Shown here piece by piece: positions 8,677 through 17,890 of a DNA stretch of 44,782 bases. The translations under genes were made by a program, and so were the position numbers. The notes beneath the pieces were generated by a model. The model was not told the DNA's origin, did no database searches, and was given only the letters and a program-made list of their open reading frames with translations. How positions within the stretch are numbered: position 1 is the first letter of the stretch; each line of letters starts with the position of its first letter. This DNA comes from JAAXHE01 sp964551635 (GTDB lineage Bacteria; Latescibacterota; UBA2968; GCA-2709665): contig CAZKDZ010000036.1 of assembly GCA_964551635.1 (NCBI GenBank), forward strand, positions 1 to 44,782, given 5' to 3'.

Positions 8677-9666
8677 TCAGGCCGTCGGGAGGTGCTGCCC
8701 GGTCCGGAGAATACACGCGACGCTGTGGTTTCCGTCGATTTCGAGCAGCTCGGGCACGATCTTCGTGCAAGCGTCTTCCCGTTCGGGGCAGCGTGGATGA
8801 AAGGGGCAGCCGGGTGGGACGTTGGCCGGGCTCGGGACGTCGCCCGTCAGTACCGTGCGTTGTTTTCGTACGCGCGGGTCCGGCTCCGGAACGGCCGAGA
8901 GCAGGGCGCGGGTATAAGGGTGCCGGGGATTGCTGCAGAGGGTGCTGCTCTCCGCGATTTCCACGATGCGTCCGAGGTACATCACCGCGATGCGGTTGGA
9001 GATGTGTTTGACAACGCTCAAGTCGTGCGCGACAAAGAGAAAGGTGAGGCCGAACCGGACCTGAAGGTCCTGAAGCAGATTGATGATCTGGGCCTGAATC
9101 GACACATCCAGGGCGGAAACGGGTTCGTCCGCGACGATGAAATCGGGATTTACGGCCAGGGCCCGGGAGATGCCGATGCGCTGGCGCTGCCCCCCGCTGA
9201 ACTCGTGGGGATACCTGCGGGCGTATTCCGGCCGGAGGCCCACGGTATCCAGGAGTTCGGCCACGCGTTCCCGCGTATCGCTCCCTTCCGTGAGCTTGTG
9301 GATTCTCAGTGCCTCGGCCAGCATGCCTCCCACTGTCATGCGGGGATTCAGCGAACTGTAGGGGTCCTGGAAGATAATCTGCATGCGCCGCCGAACGGCC
9401 CTGAGTTCGGAGCGGTTCAGGCCGAAGACGTCCGTGCCGTTGAACAGCACGCGGCCCGCGGTGGCCTCGATCAGCCTCAGGATGCTCCTGCCCGCGGTTG
9501 TCTTGCCGCATCCGGATTCCCCCACCAGACCCAGCGTTTCTCCCCGTTGCATGGTAAAGGAGACGCCGTCTACGGCTTTGACGTAGCCGACGGTCCGGGA
9601 GAATACCCCGCGGGTGATCGGGAAGTGCTTCTTGAGGTCCTGGACTTCGAGCAGTGGTCTGGACAT
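8677..9666 (-). CDS. oppF: Oligopeptide/dipeptide ABC transporter ATP-binding protein (OppF/DppF type)
   Basis: A 329-residue ABC ATPase with Walker A GESGCGKTT near 49-57, Q-loop FQDPYSSLNP, signature FSGGQRQR, Walker B FIVADEP, and the H-loop VAHDLSVV. The C-terminal extension (HPYTRALLSAVPEP and the cysteine pattern CPFHPRC...C) is diagnostic of the oligopeptide transporter subfamily. It powers import of peptides together with the OppD-type subunit encoded one base upstream. The permeases and binding protein lie further upstream, separated by the five-gene cassette at 10768-15405. Confidence 0.95.
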   Translation of the reverse strand: MSRPLLEVQDLKKHFPITRGVFSRTVGYVKAVDGVSFTMQRGETLGLVGESGCGKTTAGRSILRLIEATAGRVLFNGTDVFGLNRSELRAVRRRMQIIFQDPYSSLNPRMTVGGMLAEALRIHKLTEGSDTRERVAELLDTVGLRPEYARRYPHEFSGGQRQRIGISRALAVNPDFIVADEPVSALDVSIQAQIINLLQDLQVRFGLTFLFVAHDLSVVKHISNRIAVMYLGRIVEIAESSTLCSNPRHPYTRALLSAVPEPDPRVRKQRTVLTGDVPSPANVPPGCPFHPRCPEREDACTKIVPELLEIDGNHSVACILRTGQHLPTA

Positions 9667-9667
9667 G

Positions 9668-10666
9668 TCAATCCGATCGCGTCACGGGAGACGGATAATC
9701 CTCGGCCATCCAGCAGGCCACGAGGCGGCGGCCCGAGGTCGGTTCAAGGCGCGGCTCGTCGGCTTCACACACGTCCTCCGCCAAGGAACACCTCGCCGCG
9801 AATCTGCATCCATCGGGAAATCGGGTGGCGTCGGGCACTGTCCCGGGAATGACGGACAGGCGGCTCTTCTCTTCATTGAGCGTGGGTATGGACTCCAGCA
9901 GACCCTTCGTGTAAGGGTGCTGCGGACTGGCGAAAATCTCGTCCACCGTTCCGGTTTCCACGATCTTTCCGGCATACATGACCGCCACGCGGTCCGCAAC
10001 CTCCGCAATGACGCCCAGGTCGTGGGTAATCATGAGCACGGCCATCCCCAATTCCCGCTGAAGCCGGTCCAGAAGTTCCAGAATCTGGGCCTGTATGGTC
10101 ACATCCAGCGCCGTGGTCGGTTCGTCGGCGATGAGGAGTTCCGGATTGCAGCACAGCGCCATCGCAATCATCACCCGCTGGCGCATCCCCCCGGAAAGCT
10201 GGTGAGGATACTCGTTTGCCCGCTGGTCGGGGTCCGGAATGCCGACCAGATTCAGCATGTCCACCGTGATGGCCCGGGCGGCGTCCCTGCCGAGACCCTG
10301 GTGAAGCATGACCGCTTCGTCAATCTGGTCTCCGCAGGTGAATACAGGGTTGAGGCTGGTCATCGGCTCCTGGAAAATCATCGCGATGTCGTTACCCCTC
10401 ACACCCTGGAGGCCGGCCTCGTCCAGACTCAGCAGATCGCGTCCGCTGAACCGGATCTCGCCGGAAACGATCTCCCCCGGCGGTTCGGGTACCAGACGCA
10501 TGACGGACAGAGACGTGACGCTCTTGCCGCAGCCGGACTCACCCACCAGGCCCAGGGTCTCGCCTTTCTTCAAGGTAAAAGAGACTCCGTCCACGGCCCT
10601 GGCGACTCCACCGTCCGTACGGAAGTATGTTTTCAGATCACTGACAGCAAGTAGGGGTTCCGACAT
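9668..10666 (-). CDS. oppD: Oligopeptide/dipeptide ABC transporter ATP-binding protein (OppD/DppD type)
   Basis: Starting at ATG 10666 this is 332 residues; the frame stays open upstream but that part has no family similarity. Visible motifs are Walker A GESGCGKSVTS, Q-loop FQEPMTSLNP, signature LSGGMRQR, Walker B LLIADEPTTALD, and H-loop ITHDLGV. The C-terminal oligopeptide domain has HPYTKGLLESIP and FPDGCRFAARC. It pairs with OppF as the ATPase dimer of a peptide importer. The oppD stop and oppF start are one base apart. A 101-base gap with no obvious promoter separates oppD from the seven-helix membrane protein gene upstream. Confidence 0.95.
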   Translation of the reverse strand: MSEPLLAVSDLKTYFRTDGGVARAVDGVSFTLKKGETLGLVGESGCGKSVTSLSVMRLVPEPPGEIVSGEIRFSGRDLLSLDEAGLQGVRGNDIAMIFQEPMTSLNPVFTCGDQIDEAVMLHQGLGRDAARAITVDMLNLVGIPDPDQRANEYPHQLSGGMRQRVMIAMALCCNPELLIADEPTTALDVTIQAQILELLDRLQRELGMAVLMITHDLGVIAEVADRVAVMYAGKIVETGTVDEIFASPQHPYTKGLLESIPTLNEEKSRLSVIPGTVPDATRFPDGCRFAARCSLAEDVCEADEPRLEPTSGRRLVACWMAEDYPSPVTRSD

Positions 10667-10767
10667 AAGCCTGCCATTCGTGTATGATTCGATCATTCCC
10701 GGACAGAACACTCGCGCTAGCGCGGGCAATTCGTACCGCCGAATCTCTGACCGCCGGTACCTGCGGG

Positions 10768-11511
10768 TCAGAACAGGGGCGGATTCAGATTCAGCCAGTC
10801 TTCCAGCAGGAAATCCACGCGTCCGATGAGCAGGGAGATTCGCGCCATGACGGTATAACCGAATGAAGCGCCGAATGAAACCATCAGGAAATAGATGCCG
10901 ACCCGTGAAATACCGCCCACAACCCCTTTGTGTTCGACCGAGAAATAGAAGTAAATCAGTACGCTCAACACGCCGATCAGGATAATCGCGGGATCCAGCA
11001 CGGCCCATCCGAAGTCCGCCGACGCCTGTGAAAACGGTTGGATCGTGGGCCCGATCTGTTCGATGATGAAGGAGGCCACGCGGCGGGGGATGGCCAGCCC
11101 GGCGCCGAGTCCCACGAAAAATGCGAACGAGATGCGGCTGAGCCAGACAGCCCTGCCGACAAAGCGGGTCATCAGGAAAAGACCGAGACAGGCAGGAACG
11201 ATCACCCACCAGTTGACACCCGCGTCAGGATGCGGTCGGAAGAGGGGATTGACGACGTCCACCAGGATGCTCTGGTACCAGACCAGGGCGAGTTCGTATG
11301 CGGCGACGACACCCACGTAGAGATGTTCGGCCAGCTTGAAGAGCGGATTGTCCCTGTAGAGAAAGCTGTACAGAGCCAGCGTGATCCCCGCGGCGAGGAT
11401 GATGCCGAACCCCGACCAGCTTGCCTCCAGGCTGCCGGCGGCCAGGAGATAGACATTCACGGCCGCAAAAAGCAGAAGGAAGATCGGGAAGACGAGGTAT
11501 TCTCTTTGCAT
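10768..11511 (-). CDS. Seven-helix membrane protein of unknown function (DUF6754 cassette)
   Basis: A 247-residue protein with about seven strongly hydrophobic segments (roughly 5-25, 33-51, 62-84, 100-118, 122-143, 170-190, 205-228). A conserved-looking loop RDNPLFKLAEHLYVGVVAAY follows helix two. No enzymatic motif is recognised. It is the last gene of a five-gene block that starts at 15405 and lies 12 bases after its upstream neighbour, so it is probably translated from the same message. The block sits between oppC and oppD. Function unknown; it may be a scaffold or transport component of a membrane complex with the other four proteins. Confidence 0.85.
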   Translation of the reverse strand: MQREYLVFPIFLLLFAAVNVYLLAAGSLEASWSGFGIILAAGITLALYSFLYRDNPLFKLAEHLYVGVVAAYELALVWYQSILVDVVNPLFRPHPDAGVNWWVIVPACLGLFLMTRFVGRAVWLSRISFAFFVGLGAGLAIPRRVASFIIEQIGPTIQPFSQASADFGWAVLDPAIILIGVLSVLIYFYFSVEHKGVVGGISRVGIYFLMVSFGASFGYTVMARISLLIGRVDFLLEDWLNLNPPLF

Positions 11512-11523
11512 GCGGGTGTACCT

Positions 11524-12351
11524 CTAAGACCGTGAGGCGTTGCGGTGCAGAAAGTAGACCGCGTTGCCCAGCAGGATGAACCCGATGATGACGATATGTG
11601 CGACGGACTGCGGACGCATTCCGCTGACCGCGAGGCCTCTCTTGCCCACCAGCGCCTCGTATTCCGCGGCGCCCGCCAGTCCGCCGATGAGGCCGTTGAG
11701 CTGCCGGGATTGAAGGAAGGGGAAGAAATCCGGCGCCATCACCGCGGTACACCCGGCGCCGAGGGGGAACCGGTAACGTTCCTGCCCGTACGCGATCCAC
11801 TCGTCCACTCCCGGGTACCCTGCGGCGAGGTCGATCACGTAGTCGAAGTCCTTCAGCGAGCGCAGATTGCGGGTGAGGGGCATTTCGGCGGTGGCGACGC
11901 CCCGGATGTCTTCGGGAAACGCGGCGTGCAGGTCCTGCCCCATGTTCAGGATCAGGATCGGGCCGCCCGCCTTGAAACCGAGGAACACATAGTCGGCGCC
12001 GTTTTCCCGCCCGTATTCCGTCGCCGCCGTCTCGAAAGCCTGCATGGCAAGTCCTACGGCTTCGGTAATGAGGGTCACGCCCACCACCCGTATGTTCCGG
12101 CTGAAGCAGTGGCGCAGAATGGCAAGGGCCATGGGCTGGAGTTCCGGCTGCGAACTGGGACCGTAGTCGAAGGAGATGAGAACGACGGCATCCGGATTTC
12201 CGGCCAGGCTCTCGACGGTGTCGTAGACCGCACGGACGTTGGGTGTGGCTTTGATGGGCAGTTGGAACCCGATAAGCAGGGGAATACATACAGCCAGAAA
12301 CACGGTAAGGTACACGATGCGGCGGTCGATGTTCAGGAGGCGCTCGATCAT
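11524..12351 (-). CDS. Membrane-anchored extracytoplasmic protein of unknown function (DUF6754 cassette)
   Basis: A 275-residue protein. The start ATG at 12351 overlaps the upstream stop in an ATGA, with GGAAGG just before; the longer open frame beyond it is a shadow of the neighbour. It has one N-terminal helix (about 12-30), a large alpha/beta region (about 35-240), and a C-terminal helix (about 245-268). The middle has a Rossmann-like rhythm: AVVLISFDYGPSSQPE, then IRVVGVTLITEA, ADYVFLGFKAGG and FDYVIDLAAG. With helices at both ends, the domain would face one side of the inner membrane, most likely the periplasm. No catalytic motif is recognised, and function is unknown. Confidence 0.85.
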   Translation of the reverse strand: MIERLLNIDRRIVYLTVFLAVCIPLLIGFQLPIKATPNVRAVYDTVESLAGNPDAVVLISFDYGPSSQPELQPMALAILRHCFSRNIRVVGVTLITEAVGLAMQAFETAATEYGRENGADYVFLGFKAGGPILILNMGQDLHAAFPEDIRGVATAEMPLTRNLRSLKDFDYVIDLAAGYPGVDEWIAYGQERYRFPLGAGCTAVMAPDFFPFLQSRQLNGLIGGLAGAAEYEALVGKRGLAVSGMRPQSVAHIVIIGFILLGNAVYFLHRNASRS

Positions 12352-13004
12352 TGTCCTTCCTCCCCGAGATAGGAACGTTCGATGCCGAAGATAATGCGAA
12401 GCGCCGTTGCGATCGCGCCCAGGCTCACGCCCAGCAGAATGCCGCGTCGGGCGGCCAGGTTGGGTGTGGCCATCAGCCACTGTGAAATGGCTGGCAGGTG
12501 TTCTGAGATGAGCGCACCGATGGGCACCCGGCCCAGCATGACGAGCAGCGCGGCAACGAGAAGCACAACAGCCTCGGCCGACCGGGCGCGAAACGTGCGG
12601 TAGGCGGCGGAGGCGATAAAGAACGCGAGCAGTGAGAACATCGTGGCGCCGCCGGCTACGTGAATGTGCGTATACATCCAGTTCAGATCCAGACCGTCGC
12701 CCTCGGCGAGTGGCTGCAGGGGTCCGCGACCGTTGTTGTAGAGGGCAAGCAGGATCGTAATGATGAAGCCGACATAGACGACGGCGCTGAAAGCCCATCC
12801 GGCCTGTTTGCGTTTGACCCGGTTCCAGTGCATCTGAAGCAGACTGTGGATACCCAGGAAAAGCGCGAACGCGGCGATGATCCGGTACCACGTGGAGGTT
12901 GTGATCTCCACCGGCTGAGCAACCGGAATATAGTAGGTGAATATGCCGATAACGCCCGCGGCAAAGGCAACGAGGAGCGGCAGGGTGCGTTGCAGGAAAA
13001 CCAT
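12348..13004 (-). CDS. Six-helix membrane protein of unknown function (DUF6754 cassette)
   Basis: A 218-residue protein with about six hydrophobic segments starting immediately at the N-terminus (LPLLVAFAAGVIGIFTYYIP). The loop between the middle helices holds LDLNWMYTHIHVAGGATMFS, with two histidines near the membrane face, and VKRKQAGWAF, which suggests the cytoplasmic side. No known transporter family is recognised. Its stop overlaps the next start by four bases (ATGA), so the two are translationally coupled. The upstream DUF6754 gene ends 47 bases before its ATG. Confidence 0.85.
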   Translation of the reverse strand: MVFLQRTLPLLVAFAAGVIGIFTYYIPVAQPVEITTSTWYRIIAAFALFLGIHSLLQMHWNRVKRKQAGWAFSAVVYVGFIITILLALYNNGRGPLQPLAEGDGLDLNWMYTHIHVAGGATMFSLLAFFIASAAYRTFRARSAEAVVLLVAALLVMLGRVPIGALISEHLPAISQWLMATPNLAARRGILLGVSLGAIATALRIIFGIERSYLGEEGQ

Positions 13005-13051
13005 TCGGTTTTTCTCCCGGAGACTTGAACGTAAATTCTATGCGGTCATTG

Positions 13052-14287
13052 TCAGATCATGATCGGCCAGAAGCCGATGCCGGCCAGCAGGGAACCCAGC
13101 ACCAGCATTAGGATGAGGATTCCCTTCCCCAGATCCTGTCCCTTCAGGCTACCAAGGAGTTTGGGATCTCTGGAGAGATAGGCGCTGGCCGCATAGAGTT
13201 CCTCTCCCATCAGGGTATAGTCGCAGGTTGTGATGAAGAACGGAAGCTGAGTATAGGCGTCGGTAGCGGCGATCTGGATCGCGCCGGTTGTTGAGCCGGT
13301 CTCGGCCAGGAGCAGGGATTCGGCGTAAAAGTACCCCATCAGAAGATTGGCCGCCGGCCTCTCTCGCACCATCAGCCCCTCAAGCGCCGCCGCGTAGCTG
13401 AACTGGTCCGCGGCTGCAAGAAAGACGTTGTCCGGGTTGAACGCGTCGGGTCGTCCGGCTTCGATGCATGACTCCTTGACCACTTCCTGGCTCACGGACA
13501 TCACAATCGGGTCCCGGTTGCCAACCTTGAGCTGGGTATCGTATTCGGCGGTTCGCTTGGCCACCTGTCCGAGAATGTTCACGGCGGCAATGGTGGAGGG
13601 GCTGCCCATATCCTGAAGGCCGTGGACGAACAGCACCGGTTTACCCATTTCGGTTGCGCGACCCAGGGCTTCGTCCAGAGCATCGAGTCCTGCCAGCCGC
13701 CGGATATAGAGATTCTTGCGCCGGGCGAGCCGGATATAGACGAGGATCAGAATGGAGAACAGCGCGGCCAGCAGGAAATTGTTGAGCTTGGTCCAGTTGA
13801 AATAGTTGCCGTGTGCGCGGGCTTCCACGACCGTGTATCCCGCGCCGTGGACGCCGAGGCGAACGAAATAGGGCCGATCGTTCTCGAGCCGGATCCGGTT
13901 CGGTTCTTCCGGATCGCGGTAGGACTCAATGTGAAGGAAGTGGTGGTTGCGGTTCTCCTCCCCCCTGCCGAACGTATCCGCCTCGTCGGCCATCGTCGGC
14001 GCCGTTTTGGGATCCAGCTCCGCAACCTGATGGAACGGACCTCCGGCCCGTTCCGAAACGCTGATGCGATATCGTGCGCCGTCCGGCAGGAAATCCATCC
14101 GCCGCCACGTCAGCGTGATGCTGTGCCCCTGGTCGTTGGGCGTGTCGAAAGCCCGGACGTCGGCCGGCGCCGGTTCGGCGGCCGCCGGCGCGACGGCGAT
14201 GGCCAGAGCGAAACTTAACACCAGATACGCCATTGAGGGTCTCCCGGCGGTTGCAATCAGGCGCGCCCGGACTCTCCAAATCGTCAC
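13052..14287 (-). CDS. DUF6754 domain protein with N-terminal fibronectin-III-like domain
   Basis: A 411-residue protein. GTG at 14287 overlaps the upstream stop in a GTGA; an alternative ATG at 14233 would begin MAYLVLSFALAIAVAP, a good signal peptide. Then comes a beta-sandwich region (about 45-160, ITLTWRRMDFLPDGARYRIS resembling a fibronectin type III strand pair), a membrane helix near 170-190, and the DUF6754 region with PVLFVHGLQDMGSPSTIAAV, IVMSVSQEVVKESCIEAGRP, and GYFYAESLLLAETG. Another helix ends the protein. I recognise this as DUF6754 from the highly patterned C-terminal half; no function is established for that family. The N-terminal sandwich would be periplasmic. Confidence 0.85.
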   Translation of the reverse strand: MTIWRVRARLIATAGRPSMAYLVLSFALAIAVAPAAAEPAPADVRAFDTPNDQGHSITLTWRRMDFLPDGARYRISVSERAGGPFHQVAELDPKTAPTMADEADTFGRGEENRNHHFLHIESYRDPEEPNRIRLENDRPYFVRLGVHGAGYTVVEARAHGNYFNWTKLNNFLLAALFSILILVYIRLARRKNLYIRRLAGLDALDEALGRATEMGKPVLFVHGLQDMGSPSTIAAVNILGQVAKRTAEYDTQLKVGNRDPIVMSVSQEVVKESCIEAGRPDAFNPDNVFLAAADQFSYAAALEGLMVRERPAANLLMGYFYAESLLLAETGSTTGAIQIAATDAYTQLPFFITTCDYTLMGEELYAASAYLSRDPKLLGSLKGQDLGKGILILMLVLGSLLAGIGFWPIMI

Positions 14288-15405
14288 GCCTCGATCCTTT
14301 CGGCGTTTGCGCGGGGTATCACCGCTTTTTGACCGTTCTCGAATTGAACTTCAAGGACACGTACCCTGACTTCCGACTCAACGGCCGCCAGTTCGGACGG
14401 CAGTGCCGTGACAACACCGGTGCTTCCGAAAAAGGGCGCCCGTATCGTTCGGATCGGGTCTCCGATGGACAGACCTTCCCTTGCAACGGATTCCTCGGCG
14501 GTGGCGGAACCTGCCGTGTCCGGAACGATGATTTCGGGACGAAGCACGCCGGCCCGTATCTGGGTTGCACCGGAGATCGAGGCCTCTTCGCCGTTTTTCT
14601 CGTTCAGGATGTCGAAGGTTTTCGACGCCATAGCGATGTCGCCGAATCCTTCGGTGACCACCACGGTAAGGCCGATTTCCTCCGTGCCGGTGATGGCCAC
14701 GCCCAGGTCGTAACCGAGAAGGCTCCGCAGGTCGTGGTCGCGGATCCCCCCGCCGATGAGGCCGGCCGCGCCGACTTCCCGCGCTTTCCGGATGAGGTCC
14801 AGGGTGACCAGGCCTCCGGCGATGCAGATCCTGCCGGCGCATGAGGCGTCGATCCGGTCTACCTGGAGCCGCTCCTCCGGGGTGGCGGCAAGTTGATGGA
14901 TTGGACCCCAGCTTTCCCCGCCGATGCCGAAGATTCCCTGAAGGAACGCGCCGGCGGTCTCGATGACGACCCCCTCGCCGGGAATGGTTTCCACAACCGC
15001 GCCGTCCACGTACGCCCTGACCTGAACGGGTCGCGGCGGACCGCGCAGGATGACCTGGCCGGTAACGGGCGACACGCTTTCCACGGTGCCCGAAACCGGC
15101 GATTCCACGGTGGTTTTGAACCACTTGATGAGCGGCCGGGTTTCGGCGAGAGGTTGCCCCGGCTCAACCGGCTCACCCTCTTTCCTGAGCATGAAATCCG
15201 GGAGTTCGTCCGGGGTGACGCCCAGCCTGTTGACCAGGTTCAGGGTGGTCACGTCGCCGGGCAGTTCGGTCCGGGCCACCACCCGGTCGCGCTGCACGGA
15301 CTCGCCCTCTGAAACCAGCACCTTTCCTGCGAGCGGCAGCTGGCGTCTCTTTCGAATGGTCGCCCTGCGGGTGACCCGCAGGCCCGGAGTGTATGTATGT
15401 GCCAT
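14284..15405 (-). CDS. Barrel-sandwich (RnfC/lipoyl-like) protein of the DUF6754 cassette
   Basis: A 373-residue protein, soluble by composition, starting at ATG 15405 (MAHTYTPGLRV). In-frame codons upstream run to 15450 but look non-coding. The N-terminal half has repeated carrier-like hairpins: PLAGKVLVSEGESVQRDRVV, LRKEGEPVEPGQPLAET and ESPVSGTVESVSPVTGQVI, the pattern of biotinyl/lipoyl or RnfC barrel-sandwich domains. No lysine sits in a classic lipoyl DKA motif, so a non-carrier role is likely. The C-terminal half has a glycine-rich AGLIGGGIRDHDLRSLLG segment. It is the first gene of the five-gene block, 78 bases after oppC. Confidence 0.85.
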   Translation of the reverse strand: MAHTYTPGLRVTRRATIRKRRQLPLAGKVLVSEGESVQRDRVVARTELPGDVTTLNLVNRLGVTPDELPDFMLRKEGEPVEPGQPLAETRPLIKWFKTTVESPVSGTVESVSPVTGQVILRGPPRPVQVRAYVDGAVVETIPGEGVVIETAGAFLQGIFGIGGESWGPIHQLAATPEERLQVDRIDASCAGRICIAGGLVTLDLIRKAREVGAAGLIGGGIRDHDLRSLLGYDLGVAITGTEEIGLTVVVTEGFGDIAMASKTFDILNEKNGEEASISGATQIRAGVLRPEIIVPDTAGSATAEESVAREGLSIGDPIRTIRAPFFGSTGVVTALPSELAAVESEVRVRVLEVQFENGQKAVIPRANAERIEA

Positions 15406-15483
15406 GGCTTCAGTTTTGCATAACCGGCGTGCCGCGCCGGCGGCCGTCACGATCTTCGGCCGGCGCGGTTTTTACACAGCATC

Positions 15484-16554
15484 TCAAACTTTCATCTTCG
15501 GGTCCAGGGCGTCTCGCAGGCCGTCGCCCAACAGGTTGTACAGGGTCACGGTAATAAAGATGGCGAAGCCGGGTACGATGACCAGCCACCAGGCCGCGGT
15601 ATTGTTTCGTGCGCCCGCGAGTATCGCGCCCCATGTGATGGCCTCCGCCGGCACGCCGATGCCGAGAAAGCTCAGGCCGGATTCGGCCAGGATGGCGCCC
15701 GCTACGCCGAAAGCAGCCGGTATGAGTACGGGTGCGATTGCGTTTGGCAGAATGTGGATGAACATGATTCGTCCGCTGGAATATCCCAGGCTCTTGGCCG
15801 CGGAGACGAAGTCGTAGCTCCGTACCTGCAGAAACTGCGACCTCGTGAGCCTGGCGATGCCGACCCAACCCGTAAAGCCGAGGATAATCATGACGAAGAA
15901 GAGGCTGGGCGGGAAGAACGCTGCGACCGTGATGATCAGGAAGAGGGTGGGTATGGCGGCCCAGAGTTCGAACACACGGGAGAGAACCAGGTCGGTCCAG
16001 CCCCCGAAATAACCCGCCAGCGCGCCGAGGGCGACTCCGATAATCATCGAGATTGCAACCGAGACCAGCCCGATCGTGAGGGCGTAACGGGTTCCGTGTA
16101 TCAGTCCCGAAAGCACGTCCCGTCCCAGCCGGTCCGTGCCCAGGAAATGCGTTGCGCCGGGCGGCTGGTACTTGTCCCTGAGGTTGACGTCGCTGGGACC
16201 ATACGGAACGGGCGGGAATACGGCGGATTTCGACCTCAGGCGTTTGAAATTCCTCCTTCGTCTGAGCGGCTCCTGCCAGTCGGCCAGACCGAGATGAACG
16301 GCGTACTGGCGAAAGGCGGGGAAATAGGTCTTGCCCCTGTACTTCATATAATAGGGTTTGTTGCCTGCGAGAAGATCCGCGAACACCGCCGTGAACGCAA
16401 GTACGCCGATCGCCGCCAGGCTGATGAGGGCCGGCCGGTTCTTCTTGAACTGCCGCCAGACCAGCTTCGAGTAGGTCTGACCTTCCTCGACAGGTTCCTG
16501 TTCGGACGTAGCCCCGTCCGATTCGGTCAGATCGCGCGTTTTGGCGTCGGGCAT
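15484..16554 (-). CDS. oppC: Oligopeptide/dipeptide ABC transporter permease (OppC/DppC type)
   Basis: A 356-residue permease. The N-terminal tail (residues 1-45) is acidic and cytoplasmic, followed by the first helix, an extracytoplasmic stretch of about 100 residues, and the BPD_transp_1 core of five helices. The motif GTDRLGRDVLSGLIHGTRYA near 140 is characteristic of OppC/DppC, and the coupling loop SAAKSLGYSSGRIMFIHILP is the EAA motif that contacts the ATPase. The long insertion with FPAFRQYAVHLGLADW resembles the YejE-like branch. It starts four bases after oppB ends. Confidence 0.93.
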   Translation of the reverse strand: MPDAKTRDLTESDGATSEQEPVEEGQTYSKLVWRQFKKNRPALISLAAIGVLAFTAVFADLLAGNKPYYMKYRGKTYFPAFRQYAVHLGLADWQEPLRRRRNFKRLRSKSAVFPPVPYGPSDVNLRDKYQPPGATHFLGTDRLGRDVLSGLIHGTRYALTIGLVSVAISMIIGVALGALAGYFGGWTDLVLSRVFELWAAIPTLFLIITVAAFFPPSLFFVMIILGFTGWVGIARLTRSQFLQVRSYDFVSAAKSLGYSSGRIMFIHILPNAIAPVLIPAAFGVAGAILAESGLSFLGIGVPAEAITWGAILAGARNNTAAWWLVIVPGFAIFITVTLYNLLGDGLRDALDPKMKV

Positions 16555-16558
16555 TGAC

Positions 16559-17860
16559 TTATCCCTGAAGACGGGAAAACTCGATGCGCGGGTCCACGAC
16601 TTTCAGGAGGACGTCCGCGAGAAGAATACCCAGCAGCGAGAGGAACGAACCGATGGTAAGAATGGCCATCACCATCGGATAGTCGCGCACGAGTACGGAT
16701 TGAACGCCCAGATACCCGAGACCCGGTATGGTGAAAATTGTCTCGATGAAGACCGAGCCGGCGATGATGGCCGGAAGCAGATTCGCCAGAATGGTGACGA
16801 TGGGAATCAGCGAGTTGCGGAAGACGTGCTTCAGAATCACGACTTTTTCCGAAAGGCCCTTTGCCCGGGCCGTGCGTACGTAATCCAGCCTCATGTTTTC
16901 CAGCATGCTTGTTCGCATAAACCGGGAGAGGCCTGCGAAGCTGGCGTAGCTGGACGCCAGGACCGGCATGGCCATGTGGTGGGCGTGGTCCGTCAACAGT
17001 CGCCAGAATCCCCATTCGGAAGAGGCGTCCAGTGACTGGATGCCTGAGGCCGGAAACCAGTAGAAGAACTCCTTGTTGCAGAAAAACACGATGAGCAGCA
17101 TGCCCACCCAGAACGAAGGCATGGACCACAGGATGAAGGTTCCGGTGGTCAGCGTACGATCGGTCCGGGTGTCCTGTTTCACGGCCAGCCAGATACCCAG
17201 CGGCAGACCGATGATGTAGGCCACGATCAGACTGATGATGTTGATTTCGATGGTAATGGGCACGCGCGCGAGGATATGCGAGATGACGGGCTGCTGATCC
17301 TTGAATGAGCGACCGAAATTGAGCGTGACGAAGCGCCGGTCGAAGAGGTGGAAGAGGAGCAGGCCGGCGCCGGTGTATTCGTAATTGTTCGCGAGTTTGA
17401 CCGTCCTGCTCTCCCAGAAAGAGGAAAGGACGAGTGCCTGCGCCTCGTCCGGGTGATGTTTTTCAAAACTGCGAAGGAACCGGGCTTTTCGCGCCTCGTC
17501 TTCCAGCGAGGCCAGATCGGTTCTCTCCGCGATGTCCAGTTTCGAGAGATAGATGTCGACGCGGCGGCCCATGCGTTCGAAGTTGCTGAGCGGCTCCACG
17601 TGAAGAACAAGGCTCGACAGCCAGTTCAGGTATTGCAGGTGAAGCGGCCTGTCCAGGCCGAGCTGCCGGCGAAGGTCCTCGCGCGTTTTTTCAAAGTCGG
17701 ACTGCCGATCCGTTGAGATGCCCTCCTCCCCCGCCATTCCTCCGAGAAAGAAGTCGACGGGGTCGCCCGGAGCGAGATGCATGACCAGAAAGGAAATCAG
17801 GGTGATGCCGATCATCGTCGGGATCATCAGCAGGCTGCGCTGCAGGATGTACTGGATCAT
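16559..17860 (-). CDS. oppB: Oligopeptide/dipeptide ABC transporter permease (OppB/DppB type)
   Basis: A 433-residue permease with the OppB N-terminal pattern: first helix SLLMIPTMIGITLISFLVMH, then HLAPGDP. A roughly 150-residue extracytoplasmic insertion follows (about 45-195), longer than in the usual OppB of about 310 residues, before SFKDQQPVISHILARVPITI and the five core helices. The EAA coupling loop is ARAKGLSEKVVILKHVFRNS. It forms the channel with OppC. It is separated from the binding-protein gene by a 281-base gap that contains a tandem repeat, so it may have its own promoter. Confidence 0.92.
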   Translation of the reverse strand: MIQYILQRSLLMIPTMIGITLISFLVMHLAPGDPVDFFLGGMAGEEGISTDRQSDFEKTREDLRRQLGLDRPLHLQYLNWLSSLVLHVEPLSNFERMGRRVDIYLSKLDIAERTDLASLEDEARKARFLRSFEKHHPDEAQALVLSSFWESRTVKLANNYEYTGAGLLLFHLFDRRFVTLNFGRSFKDQQPVISHILARVPITIEINIISLIVAYIIGLPLGIWLAVKQDTRTDRTLTTGTFILWSMPSFWVGMLLIVFFCNKEFFYWFPASGIQSLDASSEWGFWRLLTDHAHHMAMPVLASSYASFAGLSRFMRTSMLENMRLDYVRTARAKGLSEKVVILKHVFRNSLIPIVTILANLLPAIIAGSVFIETIFTIPGLGYLGVQSVLVRDYPMVMAILTIGSFLSLLGILLADVLLKVVDPRIEFSRLQG

Positions 17861-17890
17861 CTGCTATCGGGCCTCTCCGTGCCGACGTCT

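Noticed and set aside
8519..9511. N-terminal extension of the Omp85 fusion gene
   Set aside because: The extra 330 residues are a shadow of oppF, rich in Arg/Gly/Pro. The GTG at 8518 has a ribosome site and opens a signal peptide.
10667..11209. N-terminal extension of oppD
   Set aside because: Not ABC-like; it overlaps the seven-helix gene in another frame. ATG 10666 gives the family's normal length.
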